In this document: one piece after another, positions 21,442-28,954 of the stretch
Numbering within the stretch: the stretch's first letter is position 1
Layout of the letters: every line of letters starts with the position of its first letter
Origin: a virus
Direction: 5' to 3' (one strand)
Virus record (IMG/VR): IMGVR_UViG_3300027834_000014
Span: 1 to 43,067 of that record
DNA length: 43,067 bases
Notes under the pieces: generated by a model
What the model was told of the DNA's origin: nothing
Databases searched by the model: none
The model's input: only the letters and a program-made list of their open reading frames with translations
Program-made: the position numbers and the translations under genes

Positions 21442-22164
21442 ATGAAAGACTTAAAAGAAATAGCAGAAAACTTTAACCAAGTTGCAAACCAACCTGTCAA
21501 CAATAAAGAAGTTGTTATTGATGACTTTGCTAAGAGCATTATCGATCAGGTGTTTAAGCAATTATCGGTTATATTTCCCGCATGGAAACACGCGCTACCT
21601 ACTGAAAAAGACTTGTCTTTAGCTAAAATGGAGTGGACGAAAGCTTTTAGTGAAAACAACATTCACGACCTAGAGCAAATAAAGTACGGGTTTAAAAAAG
21701 CCAGAGCTAGTGAATCTGATTTCCTACCAAGCTGCGGAAAGTTTATCTCTTGGTGTACTCCAACCGCCGAAGATCTTGGATACCCTAGCGAGCAAAGAGC
21801 GCTAAGAGATTGCATATCGCACAGAGCTAACAAGAAAATACTTAACGCTAAAAACATGAACACAAGACCTTTTATAATCGAGTTGTGTAAAAGAGTTGAC
21901 TGGTGGTTGATAAATTCCGCATCAAATCAGTCAGAACACAGAAAAGCAGAAAAGCATTTTAATGAAGAATATTTAAATTTGATAAATTCCGGATATACAG
22001 AGCCAGAAGCTACAAGTCATGATCGCTTAGAGACTCGCGATATTGTAGAAGAAAGGAAAAGCCCAGAGCAAAAAGAAGCAGCAAGCAAAAGAACCAAAGA
22101 GTCATTTGCTGAAATGAGAAGACAGCTTGAAATTGCAAAAGCAAAAAATAAAACGAATGGCTAA
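21442..22164 (+). CDS. P: Replication protein P-like helicase loader
   Basis: 240 residues matching the lambda P family. IIDQVFKQLSVIFPAWKH (33-50), EWTKAFSENNIHDLEQI (64-80), FKKARASESDFLPSCGKFISWC (84-105) align with lambda P blocks (LFEQLLATFPA, WVLAFRENGI, FLPSPGQFVAWC). A basic, helical C-terminus follows. P binds host DnaB helicase and brings it to the O-origin complex. The gene starts two bases after the O-like stop with an AAGGA site. No phage helicase was found, so dependence on host DnaB is likely. Confidence 0.88.
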   Translation: MKDLKEIAENFNQVANQPVNNKEVVIDDFAKSIIDQVFKQLSVIFPAWKHALPTEKDLSLAKMEWTKAFSENNIHDLEQIKYGFKKARASESDFLPSCGKFISWCTPTAEDLGYPSEQRALRDCISHRANKKILNAKNMNTRPFIIELCKRVDWWLINSASNQSEHRKAEKHFNEEYLNLINSGYTEPEATSHDRLETRDIVEERKSPEQKEAASKRTKESFAEMRRQLEIAKAKNKTNG

Positions 22165-22204
22165 GATAATAGCTAATAGAGTTAAGCAGGAGATAAAGCA
22201 GTGA
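22157..22204 (+). CDS. Possible 15-aa peptide between P and next gene
   Basis: ATG 22157 overlaps the P-like stop and ends overlapping the GTG of the 131-residue gene (MAKIIANRVKQEIKQ). It may only serve translational coupling. Low confidence. Confidence 0.2.
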   Translation: MAKIIANRVKQEIKQ

Positions 22205-22596
22205 ACAAATTAGAAAACTTAATAATTAAACATGCTGAGTACTCAGATTTAAAAAGTGAATTAAAGCGAAAAATATCAGCCGAGCTATCTAAGCATAAAT
22301 ACAATGAAGAGTTTGAAGGTATGCTTAGCGGTAAAGATGCACTTAGTGAAGGGGACATCATTTATGGCACTTGTGGTAATCACACTTATCAAGCTGTAAA
22401 AATGTTAAATCGTGATTCTGATGGTTATGGCGCTTACCAGTATGACGAAATTTTAAACATGTACGCCTGTGAGCACTGCTTGAATGCAAGAGAATTAAAG
22501 TTAGAAATGAGCATTGTCGGGACTAAGTTAGGGCAGATTAGAGGCGCAATAACTAGAGCTGGTAGGAATTTAAATAGAGTTAAGCAAGATAAATAA
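22201..22596 (+). CDS. Hypothetical protein, 131 aa (GTG start)
   Basis: GTG 22201 preceded by CAGGAGAT at correct spacing. N-terminal and C-terminal halves are helical and basic (about 1-40 and 96-131). The centre holds a small beta region with YGTCGNHTYQ and CEHC, giving Cys at C59, C90 and C93, so a zinc site is possible with a His. Unknown function, within the replication operon. Confidence 0.6.
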   Translation: MNKLENLIIKHAEYSDLKSELKRKISAELSKHKYNEEFEGMLSGKDALSEGDIIYGTCGNHTYQAVKMLNRDSDGYGAYQYDEILNMYACEHCLNARELKLEMSIVGTKLGQIRGAITRAGRNLNRVKQDK

Positions 22597-22609
22597 CAGG
22601 AGAGTAACA

Positions 22610-22723
22610 ATGAAGAAGAGAAATAAAAAATACAATCGCGTTGAAGCGGTTCGCAGAAACAACGAGCGAATATTAAAAGGCTTTGCGGTAGCTTACTTTG
22701 CTAATGATGAAACACCAAAGTAG
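22610..22723 (+). CDS. Small basic protein, 37 aa
   Basis: MKKRNKKYNRVEAVRRNNERILKGF... with a CAGGAGAGTAAC site. Highly basic N-terminal half, then a short hydrophobic FAVAYFAND end. Likely nucleic-acid binding by charge alone. Function is unknown. Confidence 0.55.
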   Translation: MKKRNKKYNRVEAVRRNNERILKGFAVAYFANDETPK

Positions 22724-22756
22724 GATATTATTCTTACAAATATTAAAGGTGATGTT

Positions 22757-23062
22757 ATGCCGGTTAATAAAACTATGGCTGAGGCGATATCAGAATTTCC
22801 TTACAAGTGGTCAATAATGCTTGGCGTGTTTTGTGTTGAGAAAGGCTTAAAAACTTGCAAGATGGAGTTAGTTAAATTTACTGAGCGTTATTATCAATCT
22901 GACTTAGTTACTTATTTAAACGACCGTCACCAGGCTTTCATTCAAAAGCAGAAAGATAAAAACGTAAACATGAGCGGCGCGGGTTGGATTGCTTCACCGG
23001 TAGGTCGTGACTTTTCAGAAGATGAAGCCGGTAATATTTTTAGCAAGTTGGGCGCTATTTAA
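22757..23062 (+). CDS. Hypothetical protein, 101 aa
   Basis: MPVNKTMAEAISEFPYKWSIML..., preceded by AAAGGTGA. An alpha-helical N-terminal two-thirds and a C-terminus with GAGWIASPVGRDFSEDEAGNIFSKLGAI. Conserved-looking, but no family recognised. Located in the replication operon. Confidence 0.6.
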   Translation: MPVNKTMAEAISEFPYKWSIMLGVFCVEKGLKTCKMELVKFTERYYQSDLVTYLNDRHQAFIQKQKDKNVNMSGAGWIASPVGRDFSEDEAGNIFSKLGAI

Positions 23063-23077
23063 CATAGGAGAGAGAAG

Positions 23078-23230
23078 ATGAAAATAAATGGCTTTGCACT
23101 GCGTAACAAGAGGAAAATAACAAGAGCATTTAACGATCATTCATATTGGCGAGAAATCCTATCAACAAGTAAGGGCAAAAGGCGCTATTACCACATCAAA
23201 GGTAAAGGTGAATTTGTTTGGACTTATTAA
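23078..23230 (+). CDS. Small basic protein, 50 aa
   Basis: MKINGFALRNKRKITRAFND... with AGGAGAGAG before the ATG. Rich in Arg/Lys and Tyr (GKRRYYHIKGKGEFVWTY). A small beta-type fold is possible. Function is unknown. Confidence 0.6.
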   Translation: MKINGFALRNKRKITRAFNDHSYWREILSTSKGKRRYYHIKGKGEFVWTY

Positions 23231-23293
23231 ATGAGTAACCAAGAACTAAAGCCGGTTGATATGACCGGCTACACTAATCAAATTGGAGAGTAA
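23231..23293 (+). CDS. Possible 20-aa leader peptide before the methyltransferase
   Basis: ATG immediately follows the preceding TAA. The frame is MSNQELKPVDMTGYTNQIGE and stops two bases before the methyltransferase ATG. It contains the hairpin CCGGT/ACCGG. The methyltransferase ribosome site lies inside its last codons, so it could act as a coupling leader. Low confidence. Confidence 0.3.
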   Translation: MSNQELKPVDMTGYTNQIGE

Positions 23294-23295
23294 TA

Positions 23296-23883
23296 ATGAA
23301 AAAGTACAATGTAATTTATGCAGATCCACCGTGGCAATTCACCAATAAAAAAACTGGTGGCTCAATGAAGTCAGGAGCAGCCCACCAATACCTAACCACT
23401 GGCATTGAAGGACTGAAAAACATAGACGTAAACTCAATTGCTGATGATAACGCGGTACTGTTTATGTGGTACGTTGGCGCTATGCCTCAAGAGGCTATTG
23501 ACTTAGTCCGCGCATGGGGATTTACCATTAAAAATATGAATGGCTTTGTTTGGAATAAACTTACACAGAAAAACAAACCTCATTTTGGCATGGGTTTTTA
23601 CACTAGGGCGGGTAGCGAGTCCGTAATAATCGCGACAAAAGGAAAGTTTAAACCAGTGTCACATGGTGTTCGTGCTGTATTTAATGCTGACGAGCAAATT
23701 CAATTCGAAGGTAAAGCGATTAAGCACAGCAAGAAGCCGCTACAAGTGCGAGATTTGATAATTGAACTGTGCGGCGACCTTCCAAGGCTTGAAATGTTTG
23801 CTAGAGAAAGCGCCGAAGGCTGGGATGTTTTTGGTAACGAAGCACCTAACTCAATAACTATAAACGACAAAACCCCGAGCTAA
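23296..23883 (+). CDS. MT-A70 family DNA N6-adenine methyltransferase
   Basis: 195 residues. The DPPW catalytic motif (10-13) follows the YNVIYA strand. Further family features are AVLFMWYVGAMPQEAIDLVRAWGF, then FVWNKL and MGFYTRAGSESVIIATKGK, and the C-terminal DLPRLEMFARESAEGWDVFGNE with the SAM-site Glu/Phe. It transfers a methyl group from SAM to adenine N6. With no restriction enzyme nearby, protection of phage DNA or regulation is likely. GGAGAGTAAT precedes the ATG. Confidence 0.92.
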   Translation: MKKYNVIYADPPWQFTNKKTGGSMKSGAAHQYLTTGIEGLKNIDVNSIADDNAVLFMWYVGAMPQEAIDLVRAWGFTIKNMNGFVWNKLTQKNKPHFGMGFYTRAGSESVIIATKGKFKPVSHGVRAVFNADEQIQFEGKAIKHSKKPLQVRDLIIELCGDLPRLEMFARESAEGWDVFGNEAPNSITINDKTPS

Positions 23884-23896
23884 CGAGGTGCAATTA

Positions 23897-23921
23897 ACCC
23901 GCCTATCTTATTCCGGCGGGT
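23897..23921 (+). terminator. Hairpin between convergent methyltransferase and holin genes
   Basis: ACCCGCC (23897-23903) and GGCGGGT (23915-23921), a GC-rich perfect 7-bp stem. No long T-run on either side, so it may act as a weak bidirectional terminator. Confidence 0.55.
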
Positions 23922-23983
23922 AGTTGGTTACAGGTGGCGGCAGGTGTCTTGGTCTTGCCGCTTTCTTTTCTGTCATAATTCAT
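23903..23983 (-). CDS. Possible 26-aa peptide after the holin
   Basis: ATG 23983 overlaps the holin stop (ATGA); the frame is MNYDRKESGKTKTPAATCNQ..., stop at 23903. An overlapping alternative frame (23976 to 23908) encodes a proline-rich 22-mer with RHLPPPVTNYPPE. Neither has a separate ribosome site. I cannot decide between them or show either is used. Confidence 0.25.
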   Translation of the reverse strand: MNYDRKESGKTKTPAATCNQLPAGIR

Positions 23984-24501
23984 TTATTTGACACCAGCTT
24001 TGATGCCGTAACTTTATCCTTTGTTCTTAAGCCCATCCAAGCTAGATAACCACTAGATAATATTGATATAACAAAAGCATCCGGCGTTGTGGCGTTAAAT
24101 GCGTAAGCAATTGTTGCAGCAAGACTTCCCCACGCCATCAATGGGCGGCTGCTCTTTTCAATCCAACCCTCTGCAACTTTTTGACCTTCAACAATAACTT
24201 TAGATGTTGTTTCATGTTCTTTCTGTTTATCTTCTAGTTCAGCTAAGTGCATTGCTTGTATGTGAGAGCGCACAGAATCTTCATTTTTGTAATAAAGCCC
24301 CTTTAGCTTAACCATCGCATCAGGATTGCCTTGTAGTTGCTGTAAAGCTATATCAGGGTCATCTGAGCCAGTAGCACCAGAAACTAAAGAAACGCCAGCA
24401 GCAATCGCGCCAGGAATATTGCCGGTTAATAGCGAGCCAACTAATGATGCGCCTGTTCCAGCATTATCTTTTATCCAATCACCAACATTTGACCAACTCA
24501 T
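23980..24501 (-). CDS. Holin candidate, 3TM-type
   Basis: 173 residues. An N-terminal amphipathic region with Gly/Ala-rich hydrophobic stretch (about 17-45), a charged helical middle (about 65-105), then EGWIEKSSRPLMAWG (111-125) leading into two closely spaced membrane helices (about 121-137 and 142-158). This resembles the GTA-type 3TM holin family. Isolated minus-strand gene amid plus-strand genes. It would permeabilise the inner membrane for endolysin release. A second holin candidate is at 38256. Confidence 0.7.
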   Translation of the reverse strand: MSWSNVGDWIKDNAGTGASLVGSLLTGNIPGAIAAGVSLVSGATGSDDPDIALQQLQGNPDAMVKLKGLYYKNEDSVRSHIQAMHLAELEDKQKEHETTSKVIVEGQKVAEGWIEKSSRPLMAWGSLAATIAYAFNATTPDAFVISILSSGYLAWMGLRTKDKVTASKLVSNK

Positions 24502-24509
24502 ATTAACCT

Positions 24510-24593
24510 CTAATCTAAATAACCATCGCTAATTCCGCCTGAAAACCCATTGCCAATCATGGCATCGACAATCCAACTATTTTCATCTTTCAT
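24510..24593 (-). CDS. Small protein, 27 aa, upstream of holin
   Basis: MKDENSWIVDAMIGNGFSGGISDGYLD, with AAGGGG upstream of the ATG, 8 bases before the holin start. The Gly-rich, acidic-ending sequence is typical of short phage peptides. Function is unknown. It is the first gene of this short leftward unit. Confidence 0.5.
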   Translation of the reverse strand: MKDENSWIVDAMIGNGFSGGISDGYLD

Positions 24594-24656
24594 AATATTA
24601 ACCCCTTATCTGTTTAGTTAATTTTATCATGAATGGAAATTAATTGTAATTTGCGG

Positions 24657-24684
24657 TTGACTTGTCACGGATAAGTGTTACTAT
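24657..24684 (+). promoter_or_regulatory. Early promoter for cassette 24.7-27.0 kb
   Basis: TTGACT (24657-24662), a 16-base spacer, TACTAT (24679-24684). ACTTGT overlaps the -35. The following leader (TATCAATAACGGAGAGG...TTAGAAA) is nearly the same as that at 39108-39166. Confidence 0.8.
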
Positions 24685-24715
24685 TTAGCTATCAATAACG
24701 GAGAGGGCTTAGAAA

Positions 24716-24868
24716 ATGAATGCAGCAAAGGTAATAAAGAACAAGCATAGTGACTTTGAAGTAGTAATTGATGGTAAGCGTGTCAAGGGTGGGTACTTTT
24801 CAAGAATGGAAGATTACGCCAATACAGAAGCAAAAAAAATGGCAAGAATGATTAACCAAGGAGAATAA
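24716..24868 (+). CDS. Small protein, 50 aa
   Basis: MNAAKVIKNKHSDFEVVIDGKRVKGG..., with CGGAGAGG 9 bases before the ATG. Basic, with a beta hairpin (FEVVIDGKRVKGGYF) and a C-terminal helix. First gene of the cassette. No family known. Confidence 0.6.
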   Translation: MNAAKVIKNKHSDFEVVIDGKRVKGGYFSRMEDYANTEAKKMARMINQGE

Positions 24869-24871
24869 GAA

Positions 24872-25135
24872 ATGGGTGAATTAAAGGCTTCATCGGTAAC
24901 AGTAAGTAAAATAAAAAACATTATGTCTTCTGGCGTTCTTAAAAACGCACCTAGAGGCGCAACGCATTATGATATGTTTTGGTGTCAGTTTCTTAAAAAG
25001 TGCGGCGATAAGCTTAGGTTTTTTGAAGATAACATGTGGAAAATTAGCGGACATAAAGACGGCGTTAATATGCTTAGCAATGGGGAGTGCATAAACTTAT
25101 GGACAATGAAGATTGAACAAGGAGCAAACAAGTAA
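24872..25135 (+). CDS. Hypothetical protein with AP-x-GAT element, 87 aa
   Basis: NAPRGATHYDMFWCQF (about 25-40) followed by a W-x-x-SGH strand region resembles residues 98-145 of the 289-residue protein at 7234. This looks like a small domain often seen in phage proteins, with no known role. Its 3-prime end, GAACAAGGAGCAAACAAGTAA, provides the ribosome site for the next gene and is nearly the same as the end of the 132-residue gene at 39565. Confidence 0.6.
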   Translation: MGELKASSVTVSKIKNIMSSGVLKNAPRGATHYDMFWCQFLKKCGDKLRFFEDNMWKISGHKDGVNMLSNGECINLWTMKIEQGANK

Positions 25136-25273
25136 ATGACTAAAATGCTGGAATGCCCCGAATGCGGAGAAACTAAACCAAGGCGTAACGATGCTGAGGT
25201 TTGTGGTGGAACTTGCCGACAAAGAAAAAAACGAAGATTAGCAAAGGAGAAGAAAAATGAAAAGCACAACTAA
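25136..25273 (+). CDS. Zinc-finger protein, 45 aa
   Basis: MTKMLECPECGETKPRR..., with CPEC (C7, C10) and CGGTC (C23, C27) followed by a very basic tail (RQRKKRRLAKEKK). A single zinc finger plus basic helix suggests nucleic-acid binding. ATG follows the preceding stop directly, with AAGGAG upstream. Counterpart at 39566 has the same layout. Confidence 0.6.
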   Translation: MTKMLECPECGETKPRRNDAEVCGGTCRQRKKRRLAKEKKNEKHN

Positions 25274-25583
25274 AGCAGTAATAACAATATCAGCAGTATT
25301 CGCGGTGTTATTCGTGCCGCCTTTATTCTTTGCTACTGAGTACAAAGAGGCTATTGGTGAAACTGGTATGCGTTCTTTTTGTGCGATATTTATTGGTATT
25401 GTTGCTTGGGCTGTATTTGGCAGGCTAAGTCAAATGGAAGTTGAGCGAGAGCGAAGAAAGAATAACCGTGCTGAGATAGCAAGAAACAGAATGCGAGGCT
25501 GTATTTTACTGTTGATGTTTGGTGCTTTCGGTGTGGCCTTAGCGTTTACTTTGAATTTTATTTTATGTATGGAGGGTTATTAG
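25257..25583 (+). CDS. Membrane protein, 108 aa
   Basis: Three predicted membrane segments: about 7-25, 39-56 and 81-103. Between the second and third lies a basic, helical stretch (MEVERERRKNNRAEIARNRMR). Two Cys near the third segment. AAAGGAGAAG before the ATG. Overlaps the zinc-finger gene by 17 bases. Unknown function. Confidence 0.65.
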   Translation: MKSTTKAVITISAVFAVLFVPPLFFATEYKEAIGETGMRSFCAIFIGIVAWAVFGRLSQMEVERERRKNNRAEIARNRMRGCILLLMFGAFGVALAFTLNFILCMEGY

Positions 25584-25584
25584 T

Positions 25585-26070
25585 ATGAGCGGCGCAATAA
25601 AAACATTAATTGGCATTAAAGCGGTTTATCGTGACCTCGGTGAGTCTAAGAAATTTAAGCGAACCAAGCTTGACGGTAAGCGAGCGAAAAACACGAAAGA
25701 AGAAAATGAACGCCATGTAAGCACAATAGTTAAAATGTCCATTGATGGTTTTGCTGTCATTAAAATAACCGAGGCAACAAATTGCTCTCCTTCTTACATC
25801 AACAAAATCAGAAATAAATTCGGACTAGTAAGCAAGAAAAAGATAACTAAAAAACAGGCTTTTATTGATTTAATAAGGCGCTCTGAAAATTTTACTTATT
25901 CGGTATCAAGCGCAGCTTTAAAGCTAGGCGTTAAAACCAATGTTATTTACGGGATTATGGCGTCAGTTCCACAGGTTAAGCGAGGCACCAGAAAAGGGGA
26001 AAAGAGTGGTTTATGGTATGACAGATACGAACCTAACCTTATTAGTGAAAATAGACGTAAACTGGGTTAG
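25585..26070 (+). CDS. DNA-binding protein with two HTH-like motifs, 161 aa
   Basis: First HTH at about 53-80 (DGFAVIKITEATNCSPSYINKIRNK), second at about 104-127 (YSVSSAALKLGVKTNVIYGIM). Basic linker and ends. A GGAGGG site precedes the ATG. Could be an early transcription regulator of this phage. Compare the HTH protein at 14687. Confidence 0.6.
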   Translation: MSGAIKTLIGIKAVYRDLGESKKFKRTKLDGKRAKNTKEENERHVSTIVKMSIDGFAVIKITEATNCSPSYINKIRNKFGLVSKKKITKKQAFIDLIRRSENFTYSVSSAALKLGVKTNVIYGIMASVPQVKRGTRKGEKSGLWYDRYEPNLISENRRKLG

Positions 26071-26072
26071 TT

Positions 26073-26537
26073 ATGAAAGATCATCAAGTATCTAATCATA
26101 ATCTGCAAGAAACAATGCTGTTACTTCAAGGTGAAATTGATAGTGATAAATTAATTATCATCAACTCTCAACCTGCTGGCACTGGCAAGTGGGGCATGGC
26201 TAGATTGTGGCGTTCATGGATGGCAACTACTGCAAAGTATATGGCAGGCAATGGCGCGATAATGCCGCTTATGATTAAAGAAAACGGCGAGTGGTATGGT
26301 CAACGCCCTTTTGACGCTAACGACGCTCACGAATTATTTACTCGTCAATGGTTAGGTGTTTGTGAAGATGGTTATCGTTTGAGTTGGGCTAAGTCTGGCA
26401 ATCAGCGAAAAGCCACTAAAGGCGAAAGGTTTAATGCATTACGTAAACATGAAAACTGGTGTATTGAAAAAGGAATAGTGCTTTTCAAGCCTAGAGGCTC
26501 TGAATATGAGAAGCTAGAAGAACAGCAAAATAATTAA
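26073..26537 (+). CDS. Conserved phage protein of unknown function, 154 aa
   Basis: Contains NSQPAGTGKWGMARLWRSWM (about 31-50), IMPLMIKENGEWYGQRPFDANDAHELFTRQWLG and GNQRKATKGERFNALRKHENW. I recall this as a conserved phage protein, sometimes placed near nin-like genes, but cannot name it. It is not lambda NinB. Trp/Arg-rich blocks suggest nucleic-acid contact. Weak ribosome site. Confidence 0.6.
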   Translation: MKDHQVSNHNLQETMLLLQGEIDSDKLIIINSQPAGTGKWGMARLWRSWMATTAKYMAGNGAIMPLMIKENGEWYGQRPFDANDAHELFTRQWLGVCEDGYRLSWAKSGNQRKATKGERFNALRKHENWCIEKGIVLFKPRGSEYEKLEEQQNN

Positions 26538-26562
26538 TTTAACAGGCTAAAGGAGAGAAGTA

Positions 26563-26853
26563 ATGCATGAAGAAATATTTAAAAGAGAAGATGGTTCAAG
26601 AGTTAAGGTTATTGCAAAGATAATGATTGATTCATGGAGAGCAAAGGCTGGCTTTCAGTATTCTACAGAGGTATTTACTTGCGAGAAGGGCAAAAGAACA
26701 TGGAAGCCTACTTATGATCAGAATTGTTATAGGTATCGAAAATTAAGCATGGAAGAAAGAGTTGAGTTTCAAGATGACAGCAAGCTTGACGCTGTAAGCG
26801 AATCAGAGCTTTCAAGCGTACTTACAAATCTATGGAAAAAGCTTAAGCCGTAA
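26563..26853 (+). CDS. Hypothetical protein, 96 aa
   Basis: MHEEIFKREDGSRVKVIAKIMIDSW..., AAAGGAGAG site. N-terminal beta sheet with a CEKGKRTWKP turn, then RKLSMEERVEF and a C-terminal helix ending LWKKLKP. Looks conserved among phages; function is unknown. Confidence 0.6.
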   Translation: MHEEIFKREDGSRVKVIAKIMIDSWRAKAGFQYSTEVFTCEKGKRTWKPTYDQNCYRYRKLSMEERVEFQDDSKLDAVSESELSSVLTNLWKKLKP

Positions 26854-26855
26854 TT

Positions 26856-27044
26856 ATGAAAATAGTTAAGTTATACGCCACCACTAACCGTCAACATATA
26901 TGCCCTGAGTGTAAAGGCTTATTGCATAGCGGTGATGAGGCGGCATTAACTAGAAAAACTTATAGACACCTACACTATGAGCGCATTAGATTGCTTCACA
27001 GTGCAGGTATTAGATGGATATTAGTGAATCTTATTAATAGATAA
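26856..27044 (+). CDS. Small CxxC protein, 62 aa
   Basis: CPEC (C16, C19) near a His-rich, basic C-terminal helix (RKTYRHLHYERIRLLHSAG). A one-pair zinc site could be completed by His residues. No clear ribosome site, start two bases after the preceding stop. Last gene of the 24.7-27.0 kb cassette. Confidence 0.5.
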   Translation: MKIVKLYATTNRQHICPECKGLLHSGDEAALTRKTYRHLHYERIRLLHSAGIRWILVNLINR

Positions 27045-27107
27045 CCCTGTCGGCAATAGCAAAACCAACAACCAGTTAAAAAATAATCAATTGTTTTATT
27101 TTGTCAA

Positions 27108-27133
27108 AAAAAGGGGCAGTTAAGCCCCTTTTT
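27108..27133. terminator. Bidirectional Rho-independent terminator
   Basis: A perfect 10-bp stem AAAAAGGGGC (27108-27117) with GCCCCTTTTT (27124-27133), loop AGTTAA. It lies between the convergent plus-strand cassette and the last tail gene on the minus strand. T-runs face both directions. Confidence 0.9.
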
Positions 27134-27145
27134 ACTAACTGTTAA

Positions 27146-28954
27146 TTATTGGAACACTTCCATTAACTGACCAGTAGCAGTCCTATAAACTGTACCAACC
27201 AATTCGCCACCAGCTAAAGCAGCGGCATTGTCAGCGTAAACAGGCGTGTTGTATCGTATCTGTTTACCATTTTTAAGCCATACATAAGCGTTAGCTCTAG
27301 CAGCATCACTTGTACCAATGCCGAGAGATTCAGCTACTTGACCAGCAACATAAGTGGTTTTGGAAGGCGATCCAATTCCGTCAGGGTTAGAAGGATCGTT
27401 GTAGGTGCCTTTAACAACTTCCAAGTAACTATCTGCACGCAAACCTAGACCACCAAGGATTGAAGATCTTGATCCAATCGATATGTTATCTTCACCACCT
27501 AATATTGATACGCCAATAAGCACAGTCCCATCTGATGCAATACCTATCTCATTGCCTGAGCCACCTCCAACAAACGAATTCTGGACTGTTGTTGACAACA
27601 TTGCGTTAGCAGTACCGCCTACAATTGCGTTTTGTGTTCCGCTTGCTGTCGCTATATTGTTTGCAAATCCGCTACCAATAAACGAGCGTTGACCATTCAT
27701 TAGATTTTGAAAGCCGCCAACAATTACAGAATATTGAGCGTTGCTCTGTATATCATTCTCACGACCCCCAACAATAACAGAATGCTGACCTGTGCTAGCA
27801 CTGATACTGTTAGACTCACCACCGCCGATAAAAGCGTAAACAGTATTTGATCCAATGATTTGATTTGATTTGCCACCTATCAAAACGGAGTGCCCGGAAC
27901 TTTGACCTGTTATCTGGTTTGATTGACCCCCACCCAAGAAAGTATAAAAAGCGTTATCACCTGTAATTTGGTTTAACTCACCGCCTACCAAGACAGCGCG
28001 GCTAGTGGCTGTTCCTGTGATGGTGTTTTCGCCTCCACCACCAATAAAGCATCTGTTAGCAGTATCTCCAGAAATAACATTGTCGCGACCACCTACTATT
28101 ACAGATAAGAATGCTTGTGTTCCGTTTATCAGGTTTGTATTACCACCACCAATAAACGAATAGTTAACAATATCAGCGTTTATTTCATTTCCTTTACCGC
28201 CAGCGATAGTAACCCAATAACCATCGGCTCTATTTTGCCAGCCTCCACCAATAAAAGCACCTTGACAGTCATTATCAAAAGCCGCCAATATCTGATTGTC
28301 ATTGCCTCCACATATTGTCGCGCCGTCACCAAGTCCAATAGCTCCGGCCCCCATATTTATTACGTTATTTCTTCCGGCTAGTATTGCTGAATACCTAAGA
28401 TTGCCAATCAAGGATAGCAAGTTTGCCGGGGGCGTTCCACCAAGCCCCCATTGATCGGAATATGTGCTTAATGTTTTATCTAAAGCGATACTCTGTGATA
28501 CATTATCACTGGCAATTATATCTTTATCATTACCCGCACCCGTACCCGCAATAACTAAAAATTTAGCGCTTCTATCAAGTAGGTTAATAACCTTACCTAA
28601 AGGAAATTCAGCAATAAAAGCTTTGTATGCCGCCACCGTAGGAAACTCATACGCTTGTGATAGGTCGCTTATTAAATCTGAAGAATTTCCAACTGTGAAC
28701 TCTTCTCTGTTTGCGCCAACCTTTATGTAATAACTGCCATCTTCAACATAAAAATTACACCTTCCAGATGAATCGCTTACGTTTTCAATCCCATCTTGAT
28801 TTATTGGGTTGGCTCCTGCTGCATCGCTAAATATATCAGCTAGCGTGTCATTGGTGTTGTAAACCTCAAATACAGTTCCGGCAAAGTAATTGTTTCCGCC
28901 AGCCTCTGAATCATTGAAAGCCGCTATATTAAATATTGTTTGTTTTAGTGCCAT
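27146..28954 (-). CDS. Tail fibre/tailspike with YadA-head-like repeats
   Basis: 602 residues. The N-terminus (about 1-105) has EVYNTNDTLADIFSDAAG, then NPINQDGIENVSDSSGRCNFYVEDGSYYIKV, a pattern shared by tailspike head-binding regions. Residues about 190-480 contain at least a dozen 20-25-residue repeats built on (I/V)GG-x-x-N-x-I-x-G, resembling Hep/Hag or YadA head left-handed beta rolls. The C-terminus has no recognised chaperone domain. It overlaps the upstream tail gene (TAATG). Likely binds host surface. The terminator at 27108 follows. Confidence 0.8.
   Translation of the reverse strand: MALKQTIFNIAAFNDSEAGGNNYFAGTVFEVYNTNDTLADIFSDAAGANPINQDGIENVSDSSGRCNFYVEDGSYYIKVGANREEFTVGNSSDLISDLSQAYEFPTVAAYKAFIAEFPLGKVINLLDRSAKFLVIAGTGAGNDKDIIASDNVSQSIALDKTLSTYSDQWGLGGTPPANLLSLIGNLRYSAILAGRNNVINMGAGAIGLGDGATICGGNDNQILAAFDNDCQGAFIGGGWQNRADGYWVTIAGGKGNEINADIVNYSFIGGGNTNLINGTQAFLSVIVGGRDNVISGDTANRCFIGGGGENTITGTATSRAVLVGGELNQITGDNAFYTFLGGGQSNQITGQSSGHSVLIGGKSNQIIGSNTVYAFIGGGESNSISASTGQHSVIVGGRENDIQSNAQYSVIVGGFQNLMNGQRSFIGSGFANNIATASGTQNAIVGGTANAMLSTTVQNSFVGGGSGNEIGIASDGTVLIGVSILGGEDNISIGSRSSILGGLGLRADSYLEVVKGTYNDPSNPDGIGSPSKTTYVAGQVAESLGIGTSDAARANAYVWLKNGKQIRYNTPVYADNAAALAGGELVGTVYRTATGQLMEVFQ

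Noticed and set aside
26073-26537. NinB identity for the 154-residue protein
   Set aside because: Similar size and context, but the sequence does not follow the lambda NinB pattern.
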